A stretch of DNA of 64,000 nt from CAMLIZ01 sp036231905 (GTDB lineage Bacteria; Pseudomonadota; Gammaproteobacteria; Burkholderiales; Burkholderiaceae_C): assembly GCF_036231905.1 (NCBI RefSeq), contig NZ_JAZARE010000004.1:434001-498000 (forward strand), in the 5' to 3' direction. The stretch's first letter is position 1; each line of letters begins with the position of its first letter. A program made the translations under genes and the position numbers. The notes below the pieces were generated by a model. It made no database searches, was not told where the DNA came from, and worked only from the letters and a program-made list of their open reading frames with translations. Positions 25,145 through 32,954 of this stretch are shown here, piece after piece.

Positions 25145-26011
25145 ATGTTCGTCATCATCGGCTGGGTCGTCGCCATGGTCTGCGTGTTCGGCGTGTTCAT
25201 CGCCCACGGCGGGAACATCGGCGTCGTTCTGCACGCGCTCCCGTTCGAGATCACCACCATCATGGGCGCGGCGCTCGGCGCCTTCATCGCCACCAACCAG
25301 CCCAAGGTGCTGAAGGCGGCGGGCAAGGGCCTGGGCGCCTGCTTCAAGGGCAGCAAGTACACCAAGGCACGCTACATGGAGCTGATGGCGCTCATGTATG
25401 ACGTGCTGCAGAAGGCGCGCAAGGAAGGCCTGATGTCCATCGAGAAGGACGTCGAGGAACCGCACGAGTCGCCGCTGTTCAAGAAGTACGACACCATCGG
25501 CAACGACCACCATGTGGTGGAGTTCATCACCGACTACCTGCGCATGATGGTCTCGGGCAACCTCAACGCGCACGAGATCGAGTCGCTGATGGACAGCGAG
25601 ATCGACACCCACCACCATGAATTGCACGCGCCCGTGGCCGCGCTGCAGCGCCTGGCCGGCGGCCTGCCAGCCTTCGGCATCGTGGCCGCGGTGCTGGGCG
25701 TGGTGAACACCATGGGCTCGGTGGGCCAGCCGCCGCAGGTGCTGGGCGCGATGATCGGCTCCGCGCTGGTGGGCACCTTCCTCGGCATCCTGCTGAGCTA
25801 CGGCTTCTTCGAGCCGCTGGCGGGCCTGCTGGAGCAGAAGGTGGATGAAAGCTCCAAGGAGCTGCAGTGCATCAAGACCACCCTGCTGGCCAGCATGCAG
25901 GGTTATGCGCCCCAGGTGGCGGTGGAGTTCGGACGCAAGGTGCTGTATTCCACCGAGCGGCCCACCTTCATCGAGCTGGAAAGCCACGTCAAGGGCAAGA
26001 AACCGGCATAG
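25145..26011 (+). CDS. motA: Flagellar motor stator protein MotA
   Basis: A 288-aa inner-membrane protein with four transmembrane helices (about 1-22, 34-52, 170-190 and 200-222) and a large cytoplasmic loop. M-F-V-I-I-G-W is the standard MotA start. A-V-L-G-V-V-N-T-M-G and the P-x-G-x-x-x-A-type helix 3-4 region are conserved, and the loop contains the charged residues that contact FliG. MotA forms the proton-driven stator with MotB. Upstream codons in the same frame are open but lie in the promoter. No Shine-Dalgarno is visible because of the C tract. Confidence 0.95.
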   Translation: MFVIIGWVVAMVCVFGVFIAHGGNIGVVLHALPFEITTIMGAALGAFIATNQPKVLKAAGKGLGACFKGSKYTKARYMELMALMYDVLQKARKEGLMSIEKDVEEPHESPLFKKYDTIGNDHHVVEFITDYLRMMVSGNLNAHEIESLMDSEIDTHHHELHAPVAALQRLAGGLPAFGIVAAVLGVVNTMGSVGQPPQVLGAMIGSALVGTFLGILLSYGFFEPLAGLLEQKVDESSKELQCIKTTLLASMQGYAPQVAVEFGRKVLYSTERPTFIELESHVKGKKPA

Positions 26012-26014
26012 GCC

Positions 26015-26998
26015 ATGGCAGGCGACAGCAAGAAACTCCAGCCGATCATCGTCAAGAAGATCAAGAAGGGCGGCCATGCGCACCATGGCGGCGCCTGGAA
26101 GATCGCCTATGCCGACTTCGTGACGGCGATGATGGCCTTCTTCCTGCTGATGTGGCTGCTGGGCTCCACCACTGAGGGTGACAAGAAGGGCATTGCGGAC
26201 TACTTCAGTTCGCCGCTGAAGATCGCGCTGCTGTCCAGCGGCTCGGGCGCCGGCGATTCGAGCCACGTGGTCAAGGGCGGCGGCCAGGACCTGACGCGCA
26301 CCACCGGCCAGGTCAAGCGCGGCGAGGTGGCCGCCGACCGCGCCGCCGTGAACATCAAGGCGCTGAAGGCCGAGCAGATCCGCGCCGAGATCGCGCGCCT
26401 GGAAGACCTGAAGAAGAAGGTCGAACAGAAGGTGCGCGCCAACTCCAAGCTGGCGCCCATCAGCTCGCAGATCCGGCTGGACATGACGGCCGACGGCCTG
26501 CGCATCCAGATCGTGGACGAGCTGAACCGGCCGATGTTCGATTCCGGCAGCGCCATCGTCAAACCCTACATGCGCGAGCTGCTGCGCGAGATCGGCAACG
26601 TGCTGGTCGAGGTGCCGAACCGGCTCACGCTCGAAGGCCACACCGATGCGCAGCCGTTTTCGGCCGGCGAGCGCGGCTACAGCAACTGGGAGCTGTCGGC
26701 CGACCGGGCCAATGCCTCGCGGCGCGAGCTGCTGGCCGGCGGCCTGCCCGACGACCGGGTGCTGCGGGTGCAGGGCCTGGCCTCCAGCAGCCTGTTCGAC
26801 CGCGCCGACCCGCTCAACCCGGTGAACCGGCGCATCAGCATCATCGTGATGAACCGCGAAGCCGAAGAACGCTTCTTCCACACCCCGGCGGAAACGGCGG
26901 CCGAGGCTGCGTCCGCCCCGGCTGCCGCGGCGTCGGCAATGGTGGACATCGTGCCTCAAGTTCGACCCCAACTCACCGATAACCTGCGCAAGCCTTGA
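26015..26998 (+). CDS. motB: Flagellar motor stator protein MotB
   Basis: A 327-aa protein. A basic cytoplasmic N-terminus precedes one transmembrane helix with the proton-accepting aspartate in Y-A-D-F-V-T-A-M-M (Asp34). The C-terminal OmpA-like peptidoglycan-binding domain (about 150-280) shows L-E-G-H-T-D-A-Q-P and N-R-R-I-S-I. The terminal about 45 residues are an alanine-rich tail. It starts 3 bp after motA, so the stator subunits are translationally coupled. Confidence 0.95.
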   Translation: MAGDSKKLQPIIVKKIKKGGHAHHGGAWKIAYADFVTAMMAFFLLMWLLGSTTEGDKKGIADYFSSPLKIALLSSGSGAGDSSHVVKGGGQDLTRTTGQVKRGEVAADRAAVNIKALKAEQIRAEIARLEDLKKKVEQKVRANSKLAPISSQIRLDMTADGLRIQIVDELNRPMFDSGSAIVKPYMRELLREIGNVLVEVPNRLTLEGHTDAQPFSAGERGYSNWELSADRANASRRELLAGGLPDDRVLRVQGLASSSLFDRADPLNPVNRRISIIVMNREAEERFFHTPAETAAEAASAPAAAASAMVDIVPQVRPQLTDNLRKP

Positions 26999-27018
26999 GC
27001 CAGAAGGACGCTGCTGCC

Positions 27019-27414
27019 ATGAACCCCACCGACCTGAAATTCCTGATCGTCGACGACTTTTCCACCATGCGCCGCATCGTGCGCGGCCTGCTGAAGGAAA
27101 TGGGCTGCAACAACGCGGACGAAGCCGAAGACGGCGCGATCGCGCTGAACATGCTCAAGGCCCAGAAGTTCGACTTCGTGGTCAGCGACATCAACATGCC
27201 CAACATGAACGGCTTCGACCTGCTGAAGGCCATCAAGGCCGACGACAGCCTGAAGCACCTGCCGGTGCTGATGGTCACCGCCGAAGCGCGCAAGGAAGAC
27301 ATCGTGCTCGCGGCGCAGAGTGGCGCAGCCGGCTACATCGTCAAGCCCTTCACCAAGGCCACCTTGGAAGAGAAGGTGCAGAAGATCATGCAGAAGCTGG
27401 CGACCCCCGCCTGA
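27019..27414 (+). CDS. cheY: Chemotaxis response regulator CheY
   Basis: A 131-aa single receiver domain. Asp12/Asp13 sit in V-D-D-F-S-T-M-R-R-I-V, the phosphorylated Asp57 in V-V-S-D-I-N-M-P, followed by V-T-A-E-A and K-P-F-T. It closely resembles E. coli CheY. Phospho-CheY binds FliM and switches motor rotation. The ATG at 27019 is preferred over an overlapping TTG at 26995. It lies 20 bp after motB; the histidine kinase cheA and the other che genes are not in the window. Confidence 0.95.
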   Translation: MNPTDLKFLIVDDFSTMRRIVRGLLKEMGCNNADEAEDGAIALNMLKAQKFDFVVSDINMPNMNGFDLLKAIKADDSLKHLPVLMVTAEARKEDIVLAAQSGAAGYIVKPFTKATLEEKVQKIMQKLATPA

Positions 27415-27433
27415 GCCCCGGAAGGACCACAAC

Positions 27434-28066
27434 ATGAAGATGGACGACCTCGCCACGCTGGCGCCGGAAATGGCCGCTCAGGCCTCGCCCGAGATCTTTC
27501 AGCAGCTGGGGCACATCACCCGCCAGCTGCATGACACGCTCAACCAGCTGGGCGTGATGCCCAAGCTGCAGGCGGCCGCCGACGGCCTGCCGGATGCGCG
27601 CAGTCGTCTGTCCTACATCGCCAAGAAGACCGGCGAGGCCGCCGACAAGGTGCTCAATTCGGTGGACCAGGCCAAGGTGGACCACCAGCACATCGCCGCC
27701 GAAACCCGCCGCATGGCGCAGGCCATCGTGGCCGACCCGGTGAAGGCCGTGGCCTCGGGCGCGGTGCTGAACTTCGTGGCCGACGTGGAAAAGTCCACCG
27801 CCCGCATCGACCAGCACCTCACCGACATCATGATGGCGCAGGACTTCCACGACCTCACCGGCCAGGTGGTGGCCAAGGTGGTGTCGCTGGCCACCGACCT
27901 GGAGGACAGCCTGGTCAAGCTGCTGGTGCAGGCCGCGCCGCCCGAGCAGGCCAAGAAGGTGGAAGAGACCTTGCTGCACGGCCCCGTGGTCAACCCCGAA
28001 GGCCGCACCGACGTCGTGCAGAACCAGGGCGAGGTCGACGACCTGCTCGCCAGCCTCGGCTTCTGA
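27434..28066 (+). CDS. cheZ: CheY phosphatase CheZ
   Basis: A 210-aa helical protein. The phosphatase motif is visible in M-A-Q-D-F-H-D-L-T-G-Q-V (catalytic Gln and Asp in the long helix), and the C-terminus ends with the CheY-binding amphipathic peptide V-D-D-L-L-A-S-L-G-F. It removes the phosphate from CheY-P. It is the last gene of motA-motB-cheY-cheZ; a GC-rich hairpin follows. Confidence 0.95.
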   Translation: MKMDDLATLAPEMAAQASPEIFQQLGHITRQLHDTLNQLGVMPKLQAAADGLPDARSRLSYIAKKTGEAADKVLNSVDQAKVDHQHIAAETRRMAQAIVADPVKAVASGAVLNFVADVEKSTARIDQHLTDIMMAQDFHDLTGQVVAKVVSLATDLEDSLVKLLVQAAPPEQAKKVEETLLHGPVVNPEGRTDVVQNQGEVDDLLASLGF

Positions 28067-28077
28067 GCTGCGTGCCC

Positions 28078-28106
28078 GCAACGGCGGCCCGCGCGGTCGC
28101 CGTTGC
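28078..28106 (+). terminator. Hairpin after cheZ
   Basis: GCAACGGCG (28078-28086) and CGCCGTTGC (28098-28106) form a perfect 9-bp stem with an 11-nt loop, 11 bp after cheZ. No T-run follows, so it may stabilise the mRNA end or work with Rho rather than act as a classical intrinsic terminator. Confidence 0.45.
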
Positions 28107-28223
28107 CACGTCCGGCCCGTGACATGCTTCACGCCGGATACATCCGATTTCAGAACAACCCTCCAGAAACGGCGTATATCGACCGATAGCCCTGTCATGT
28201 CCGCCGTCCGGCGGGAGAGGGCC

Positions 28224-28565
28224 ATGACAAGCATTTCGCCAAGCAGCAACAGTCCGTGGATGGTGCAACTGCGCACCCACCCACTGGGCTGCGCTTGCAT
28301 GCAATGCATGCCCGAACTGATGAAGCCGGCCGAGCCGTCACCGGCCGACGCCGCCCAGGCCACCGAGGACGCACAGGCGTCGCCGGATGCAAGCGCGGGT
28401 GCCAAGGGCGCAGGTGCTGCCGCAACGGCCAGCGGGGCAGCGGGCCATGCGAGCACCGCATCGCTCCCGGACCCGGCCTCGCCGGTCTACACCAACCCGG
28501 CCACCACGCCCGGGCAGCACACCTCGTCACCACCGACCGGGTCGCACCTCAGCGTGCGCGCCTGA
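28224..28565 (+). CDS. Hypothetical small protein with C-A-C-M-Q-C-M motif
   Basis: I do not recognise this 113-aa protein. A good ribosome binding site (GGGAGAGG) lies 4-5 bp before the ATG at 28224. The first 45 residues include a cysteine cluster, G-C-A-C-M-Q-C-M, which could bind metal; the rest is alanine/proline/threonine-rich and probably disordered. No signal peptide is obvious. It lies between cheZ and the LysE-type exporter. A chance reading frame cannot be excluded. Confidence 0.4.
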   Translation: MTSISPSSNSPWMVQLRTHPLGCACMQCMPELMKPAEPSPADAAQATEDAQASPDASAGAKGAGAAATASGAAGHASTASLPDPASPVYTNPATTPGQHTSSPPTGSHLSVRA

Positions 28566-28637
28566 AGCGCCGCTAATCACACCGCAGAGTTGCGAATGTC
28601 GCTTCGGTGGCCGCCACGGCCTGCCGAGAATGCGCCC

Positions 28638-29246
28638 ATGGTGTCAACGTCGTATCTGCAGGGCCTGGGGCTGGGCGCGGGCCTCATCATGGCCATCGGC
28701 GCGCAGAACGCGCACGTGCTGCGCATGGGGCTGCGGCGCGAGCATGTGGCGCTCACCGTGGCGGCCTGCGTGGCGGTGGACGTGTTGCTCATCGTGGTGG
28801 GTGTCGCGGGGCTGGGCGCGCTGATCGAAGGTTCGCCCTGGGCGCTGCGCGCGGCGCGCTGGGGCGGCGCGGCCTTCCTGCTGGCGTATGGCCTGCGCGC
28901 CTGGCACCAGGCCTGGCGCGGCGGCCAGCTGGCGGTTCAGCCGCCGCAGGGGGCACGCGGCTCCTGGCGCGGCGCCTTGCTCACCGTGCTGGCCCTGTCG
29001 CTGCTGAACCCGCATGTGTACCTGGACACCGTGGTGCTGCTCGGCTCCGTCGGGGCCCAGCAGCCCGCGGCCCAGCGCCCCGGTTTTGCGGCCGGCGCCG
29101 CCACCGCGTCGCTGCTGTGGTTTGTGGCGCTGGGCTTTGGCGCGCGGGTGCTGGCACCGCTGTTCGCGCGGCCGGTGGCGTGGCGGGTGCTGGACGTCCT
29201 GGTGGGCATGGTGATGGTGAGCCTGGCGGTGGCGCTGGTCGCCTGA
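28638..29246 (+). CDS. LysE/ArgO-family amino-acid exporter
   Basis: A 202-aa membrane protein with five to six hydrophobic helices. The LysE signature appears near the start as G-L-I-M-A-I-G-A-Q-N-A-H-V-L-R, and L-S-L-L-N-P-H-V-Y-L-D-T-V begins the fourth helix. These carriers export basic amino acids such as arginine or lysine, driven by the proton gradient. The ATG at 28638 fits the family N-terminus. It is not a flagellar gene and is probably an independent insertion in this locus. Confidence 0.88.
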   Translation: MVSTSYLQGLGLGAGLIMAIGAQNAHVLRMGLRREHVALTVAACVAVDVLLIVVGVAGLGALIEGSPWALRAARWGGAAFLLAYGLRAWHQAWRGGQLAVQPPQGARGSWRGALLTVLALSLLNPHVYLDTVVLLGSVGAQQPAAQRPGFAAGAATASLLWFVALGFGARVLAPLFARPVAWRVLDVLVGMVMVSLAVALVA

Positions 29247-29302
29247 ACTTCCAGGGCGCGGCCGCGCTTTTCGGGCGACCGCCGGCCCCTGGCTTTGCCA
29301 AC

Positions 29303-31618
29303 ATGGCACGGTTGGTATTGCTGGAGGCTTGTGTGGCCGCTTCCCCTGCCGTTGTTTCCGTGGCCACCGTGCCGCGCGCCGCTGCGCCGGCCTTTGCCCG
29401 CTGCGAGCGCCTCGACGCGCACTTCAACGCCCTGGCGCAGGGGCCCGCCACTGAAGCCGTGCTGCGCCACCTGCTGGTGCATGTGGAGGCGGCACTGCAT
29501 CCGCTGGACCGCGTGGCGCTGTACGACGCACTCGCGGCCGTCGTGCGCGCGCTCGATGCCCAGGTGCTGCACGCGGCCACCGCCCTGTTCGATGGACGCT
29601 TTCGCGCGCTGCTGCGCTGGTTGGGCGCGGCCGGCGGCGCGGTCGAAGAGATCGCCTGGGCGCACCTCGAAGGCGCGGACAACCGGGTGTTCTGCCCCGA
29701 TGCCGCGTTTGTACTGCGTTGGCTCGATCGCCATGGGGCCGCCACGCCGAGCCTGCAGCTGGCGGCCATCCGCGCGCGTGTGGCGGGCCAGGGCTGGGGT
29801 GCGCTGGCGCAGGACCAGCAGGTGCTGGCCGAACAGCAGCTGTGCCTGGCGCTGGCACAGGACGGTGGCGCACTCGCAGCGCCCGCCTTGTGCATCGCCT
29901 TCGAGCTGGCCGTGGTGGCCGGCAGCGAGCAGGCGGCGCTGGGCCTGCTGGCCACGTGTGTGCAGGCCGGTGCCCATGCGGGCCTGCGCCCGGCCCTGCT
30001 GCGTGCCTGGCTGGAAGCCGATGGCGCCGGCTTGCCGCTGGCGCTCCAGGCGCCGCTGCAGGTCCAGTGGTTGCGGCCCTCGGCCTTGCACCAGCCCGCC
30101 TATCGCGCCGCGCTCATCGCCTCGCTGCAACGGCCGGCGGTGCGCTCGCGCTGCGTGGTGCTGGACGCGCTGCTCCCACAGCCTGCGACACCTGTGCAAC
30201 CCGAGGCCAGGGCGGCCTGGCGCGCGCTGGCGCAGCTGGATGGGGTGTACGCCGCAGCCGACGCCGGCGAGCCCGTGGCCGCCGCTGCGGCAGCCTTGCT
30301 CGGCGGCACCACGCTCGCACCGGCGGCGGTGGCGGCCTTGCAGCGCCGTTGCGCGCTGGAAGCCATCGACCAGGGCGATCCGCATGCCGCCGGTGTGGCG
30401 CTGGCTGCCGCCCGCGCTGCGATCGGTGATGCGCAGGATGCCGCCGTTCTGCAGCAGCTGCTGCTGGCCATCGATGAGGCGGTGGTGCGTGCTGCCGCCG
30501 CATCGGCCGGCCTGCCGCAGGACGCCGCCTGGACGGCCACGCGCTGGCAGGACGAAGCGCCGCTGTGGCGCGCGCTGGCCGAGGGCGCGCATGAGCACCT
30601 GCGGCCGATGGCGGCCTACCAGCTGGCGCGGCTGTACACCGACGGCAGCTGGGTGCCCTGCACCACCCACAAGACACAGCAGCTGCAGGCCGCGCAAGCC
30701 CTGTGGACCGAACTCGCGGGCCACCCGGCGTATGCCGCGCTGGCGCAGCGACGGCTCGCCAGCCCGAGCTGGCAGCTGATGGTGCAGGCCGAAGTGCGCG
30801 ATGCCGGCCGCCCGCACTTGTGGGTGCCATGCGCCGACCCCGCTGCCCGGCGCCTGCTGATCGTGTTCTCGTGCGTGGACAGCCATCACGGCTACACCCA
30901 GGTGAATGCCCTGGCGCGGCAGATGCAGGACCACCACCTGCTTTTCATCAACAACCCGGAGCTCAACTGGTACAGCGACGCGGTGTTCGACGACGTGGCC
31001 GCACTCATCGAGGCCCGGGTGCTGCCGCGTTTTGCGCGCGAGGACGTGAGCTGCTACTTCGGCAGCATGGGCGGCCATGCGGCGCTGAAGTTCGCGCTGC
31101 ACTTCGGCTTCCAGGCACTGGTGTTCAACCCGCAGGTGGACCTGGCGCTGTGGGCCGCCTTCCGCCCGCAACAGCGTGCGTTGCTGCTGGCCGCGCAGGC
31201 CCATGCCGATGTGCAGCAAGCAGCGGTGGCGCAGTTCGAGCAGTCCCCGGTGTGCTATTTCGTGGGCAGCAGCATCGCTGACCGCGAGGCGTTTTCGCTC
31301 TGGCTGGCGCAGGTGCGCACCTGCCGCCATGGCAGCTTCATCGTGGAGAAGCGGCCCGACCCGCACCATGCCGGCCTGATCGCCCGCGTGGCGCCGCGTG
31401 GCGGCACGGTGCCCTTGCTGCAGCGCTCGCTGGAGCGGCTGCGCGAGCTGCGCGCGGTGGATGTGCCGCATTCGCATGCCGAGGTGCCGGCGGCCCTGCT
31501 GCCGCGCTGGTGGCAGCAACTCGACCATGCTGCCGCGCTCAAGGTCGAGATCCTGATCCGCGAAGGCCGGGTCTATCTGGCCGATTCCAACGCCATCGGC
31601 AGCCTGCCGCTGGCCTGA
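29303..31618 (+). CDS. Large unknown protein with alpha/beta-hydrolase-like C-terminus
   Basis: A 771-aa protein from the ATG at 29303. The first about 530 residues are alanine/leucine-rich helices that look like a repeat solenoid. The last about 240 contain a Rossmann-like strand L-L-I-V-F-S, then a nucleophile-elbow-like motif Y-F-G-S-M-G-G-H-A-A-L-K-F-A, followed by F-N-P-Q, a pattern seen in esterase-like proteins of capsule and glycan loci. No signal peptide or membrane helix is evident. It is codirectional with flhB, 58 bp upstream. A role in glycan or flagellin modification is a guess from the motif and the nearby glycan genes. Confidence 0.65.
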   Translation: MARLVLLEACVAASPAVVSVATVPRAAAPAFARCERLDAHFNALAQGPATEAVLRHLLVHVEAALHPLDRVALYDALAAVVRALDAQVLHAATALFDGRFRALLRWLGAAGGAVEEIAWAHLEGADNRVFCPDAAFVLRWLDRHGAATPSLQLAAIRARVAGQGWGALAQDQQVLAEQQLCLALAQDGGALAAPALCIAFELAVVAGSEQAALGLLATCVQAGAHAGLRPALLRAWLEADGAGLPLALQAPLQVQWLRPSALHQPAYRAALIASLQRPAVRSRCVVLDALLPQPATPVQPEARAAWRALAQLDGVYAAADAGEPVAAAAAALLGGTTLAPAAVAALQRRCALEAIDQGDPHAAGVALAAARAAIGDAQDAAVLQQLLLAIDEAVVRAAAASAGLPQDAAWTATRWQDEAPLWRALAEGAHEHLRPMAAYQLARLYTDGSWVPCTTHKTQQLQAAQALWTELAGHPAYAALAQRRLASPSWQLMVQAEVRDAGRPHLWVPCADPAARRLLIVFSCVDSHHGYTQVNALARQMQDHHLLFINNPELNWYSDAVFDDVAALIEARVLPRFAREDVSCYFGSMGGHAALKFALHFGFQALVFNPQVDLALWAAFRPQQRALLLAAQAHADVQQAAVAQFEQSPVCYFVGSSIADREAFSLWLAQVRTCRHGSFIVEKRPDPHHAGLIARVAPRGGTVPLLQRSLERLRELRAVDVPHSHAEVPAALLPRWWQQLDHAAALKVEILIREGRVYLADSNAIGSLPLA

Positions 31619-31676
31619 AACACCACGCTTTTTGACCCACCGCATCGGCGTGCGCTGGGAACAATCCTGATCCACC

Positions 31677-32849
31677 ATGGCCGACGCCGACCGCCACTTA
31701 CCGCCGACCGAGAAAAAGCTGCGCAAGGCGCGGGCCGACGGCCAGGTGCCGCGCTCGCGCGACCTGTCGCACTTTGCCGCGGTGGCGGCCTGCGGCGGCA
31801 TGCTGGTGGCTTTTGCCCCGCGCCTGGGTGGCTGGCTGCGGGACCTGATGGCCGAGGCGCTGCGCTTCGATGCACAGGCCCTGCAAAGTGCTGACGTGAT
31901 GACCGACCGGCTCGGCCCGCTGGTGGCCAAGATGCTGATGGTGGTGCTGCCGCTGGGCGGCGTGATGGCCGCGGTGGCGGTGGCCTCGGGTGTGCTGTCG
32001 GGTGGCTGGAACTGGACCATGAAGCCGCTGGCGCCGCAGTTCGGCAAGCTCAATCCGCTGAAGGGCGTGCAGAACCTGGTGTCGCGCCAGCACCTGCTGG
32101 GCACCTTGAAGGCGGTGCTGCTGGCCGTTGTGCTGGGCACCATCGGTGCGCTGTACCTGAATGCGAAGCTGGCGGTGTTCACCGACGCGCTGGCGCTGCC
32201 GCTGCCGCAGGCGTTTGCGCATGTGCTGCAGTCGCTGCAGGGCGGGCTGGCGCTGATCGTGATCGCCCTGGCGCTGTTTGCCCTGATCGATGTGCCCTTG
32301 CAGCGCCACCTCTGGAAGGACAGGCTCAAGATGAGCCATCAAGAGGTGAAGCAGGAGCACAAGGAGACCGAGGGCAACGTGGAGGTCAAGGCCAAGGTGC
32401 GCGCGCGCATGCGCGAGCTGGTCAAGCGCCGCATGATCGCCGCCGTGCCCCAGGCCGACCTGGTGGTGATGAACCCGACCCACTATGCGGTGGCGCTGAA
32501 GTACGACGACAAGACCATGGGCGCGCCGCGCGTGGTGGCCAAAGGTGCCGACCTGCTGGCGATGAAGATCCGCGACGTCGCGCGCGAGGCCAAGGTGCCG
32601 GTGCTGCAGGCGCCGCCGCTGGCACGGGCCCTGTACGCCCATGCGGAGATCGACCGCGAGATCCCGGCCGCGCTGTTCGGTGCGGTGGCGCAGGTGCTGG
32701 CTTATGTGTACCAGCTGCGTGCCGCACTGCAGGGCCGCGCCAGGGCACCGGGCGAGCTGCCCACCCTGCAGGTGCCGGACGAACTCGACCCGCACCATCC
32801 CAAGGCCGCGGCCGCCACGGCGGCCGATGCGGACCTCGACGACGCGTAA
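31677..32849 (+). CDS. flhB: Flagellar export apparatus protein FlhB
   Basis: A 390-aa protein of the flagellar type III export gate. Four transmembrane helices occupy about residues 30-210. The cytoplasmic domain contains the autocleavage site N-P-T-H with Asn266, followed by Y-A-V-A-L-K-Y, which controls the switch from rod/hook to filament substrates. A tail of about 35 residues is variable. The ATG at 31677 follows a GGGAACAAT sequence that may be the -10 region. Confidence 0.95.
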   Translation: MADADRHLPPTEKKLRKARADGQVPRSRDLSHFAAVAACGGMLVAFAPRLGGWLRDLMAEALRFDAQALQSADVMTDRLGPLVAKMLMVVLPLGGVMAAVAVASGVLSGGWNWTMKPLAPQFGKLNPLKGVQNLVSRQHLLGTLKAVLLAVVLGTIGALYLNAKLAVFTDALALPLPQAFAHVLQSLQGGLALIVIALALFALIDVPLQRHLWKDRLKMSHQEVKQEHKETEGNVEVKAKVRARMRELVKRRMIAAVPQADLVVMNPTHYAVALKYDDKTMGAPRVVAKGADLLAMKIRDVAREAKVPVLQAPPLARALYAHAEIDREIPAALFGAVAQVLAYVYQLRAALQGRARAPGELPTLQVPDELDPHHPKAAAATAADADLDDA

Positions 32850-32855
32850 GAACGC

Positions 32856-32879
32856 CTGCACCCCCAAAAGAGGGTGCAG
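32856..32879 (+). terminator. Hairpin after flhB
   Basis: CTGCACCC (32856-32863) and GGGTGCAG (32872-32879) form a perfect 8-bp stem with an 8-nt loop, 6 bp after flhB. No U-tract follows. It probably marks the end of the flhB transcript before the chemoreceptor gene. Confidence 0.5.
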
Positions 32880-32954
32880 CCCTGGGGCATTTGCACTCCA
32901 GTCGGTGCGCGGCGCGGCCGAAGTCCCGCTGACAAATTCAACACCAGGGAAACC

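Noticed and set aside
28937..32329. 1130-codon open frame on the minus strand
   Set aside because: It is the antisense shadow of lysE, the 771-aa gene and flhB in very GC-rich DNA; its product has no recognisable domain and is rich in Q, R, A and H.
32898..32924. Sigma-28 promoter for the membrane chemoreceptor (GCCGAAGT)
   Set aside because: The -10 match is poor and the region at the expected -35 distance does not resemble the consensus.
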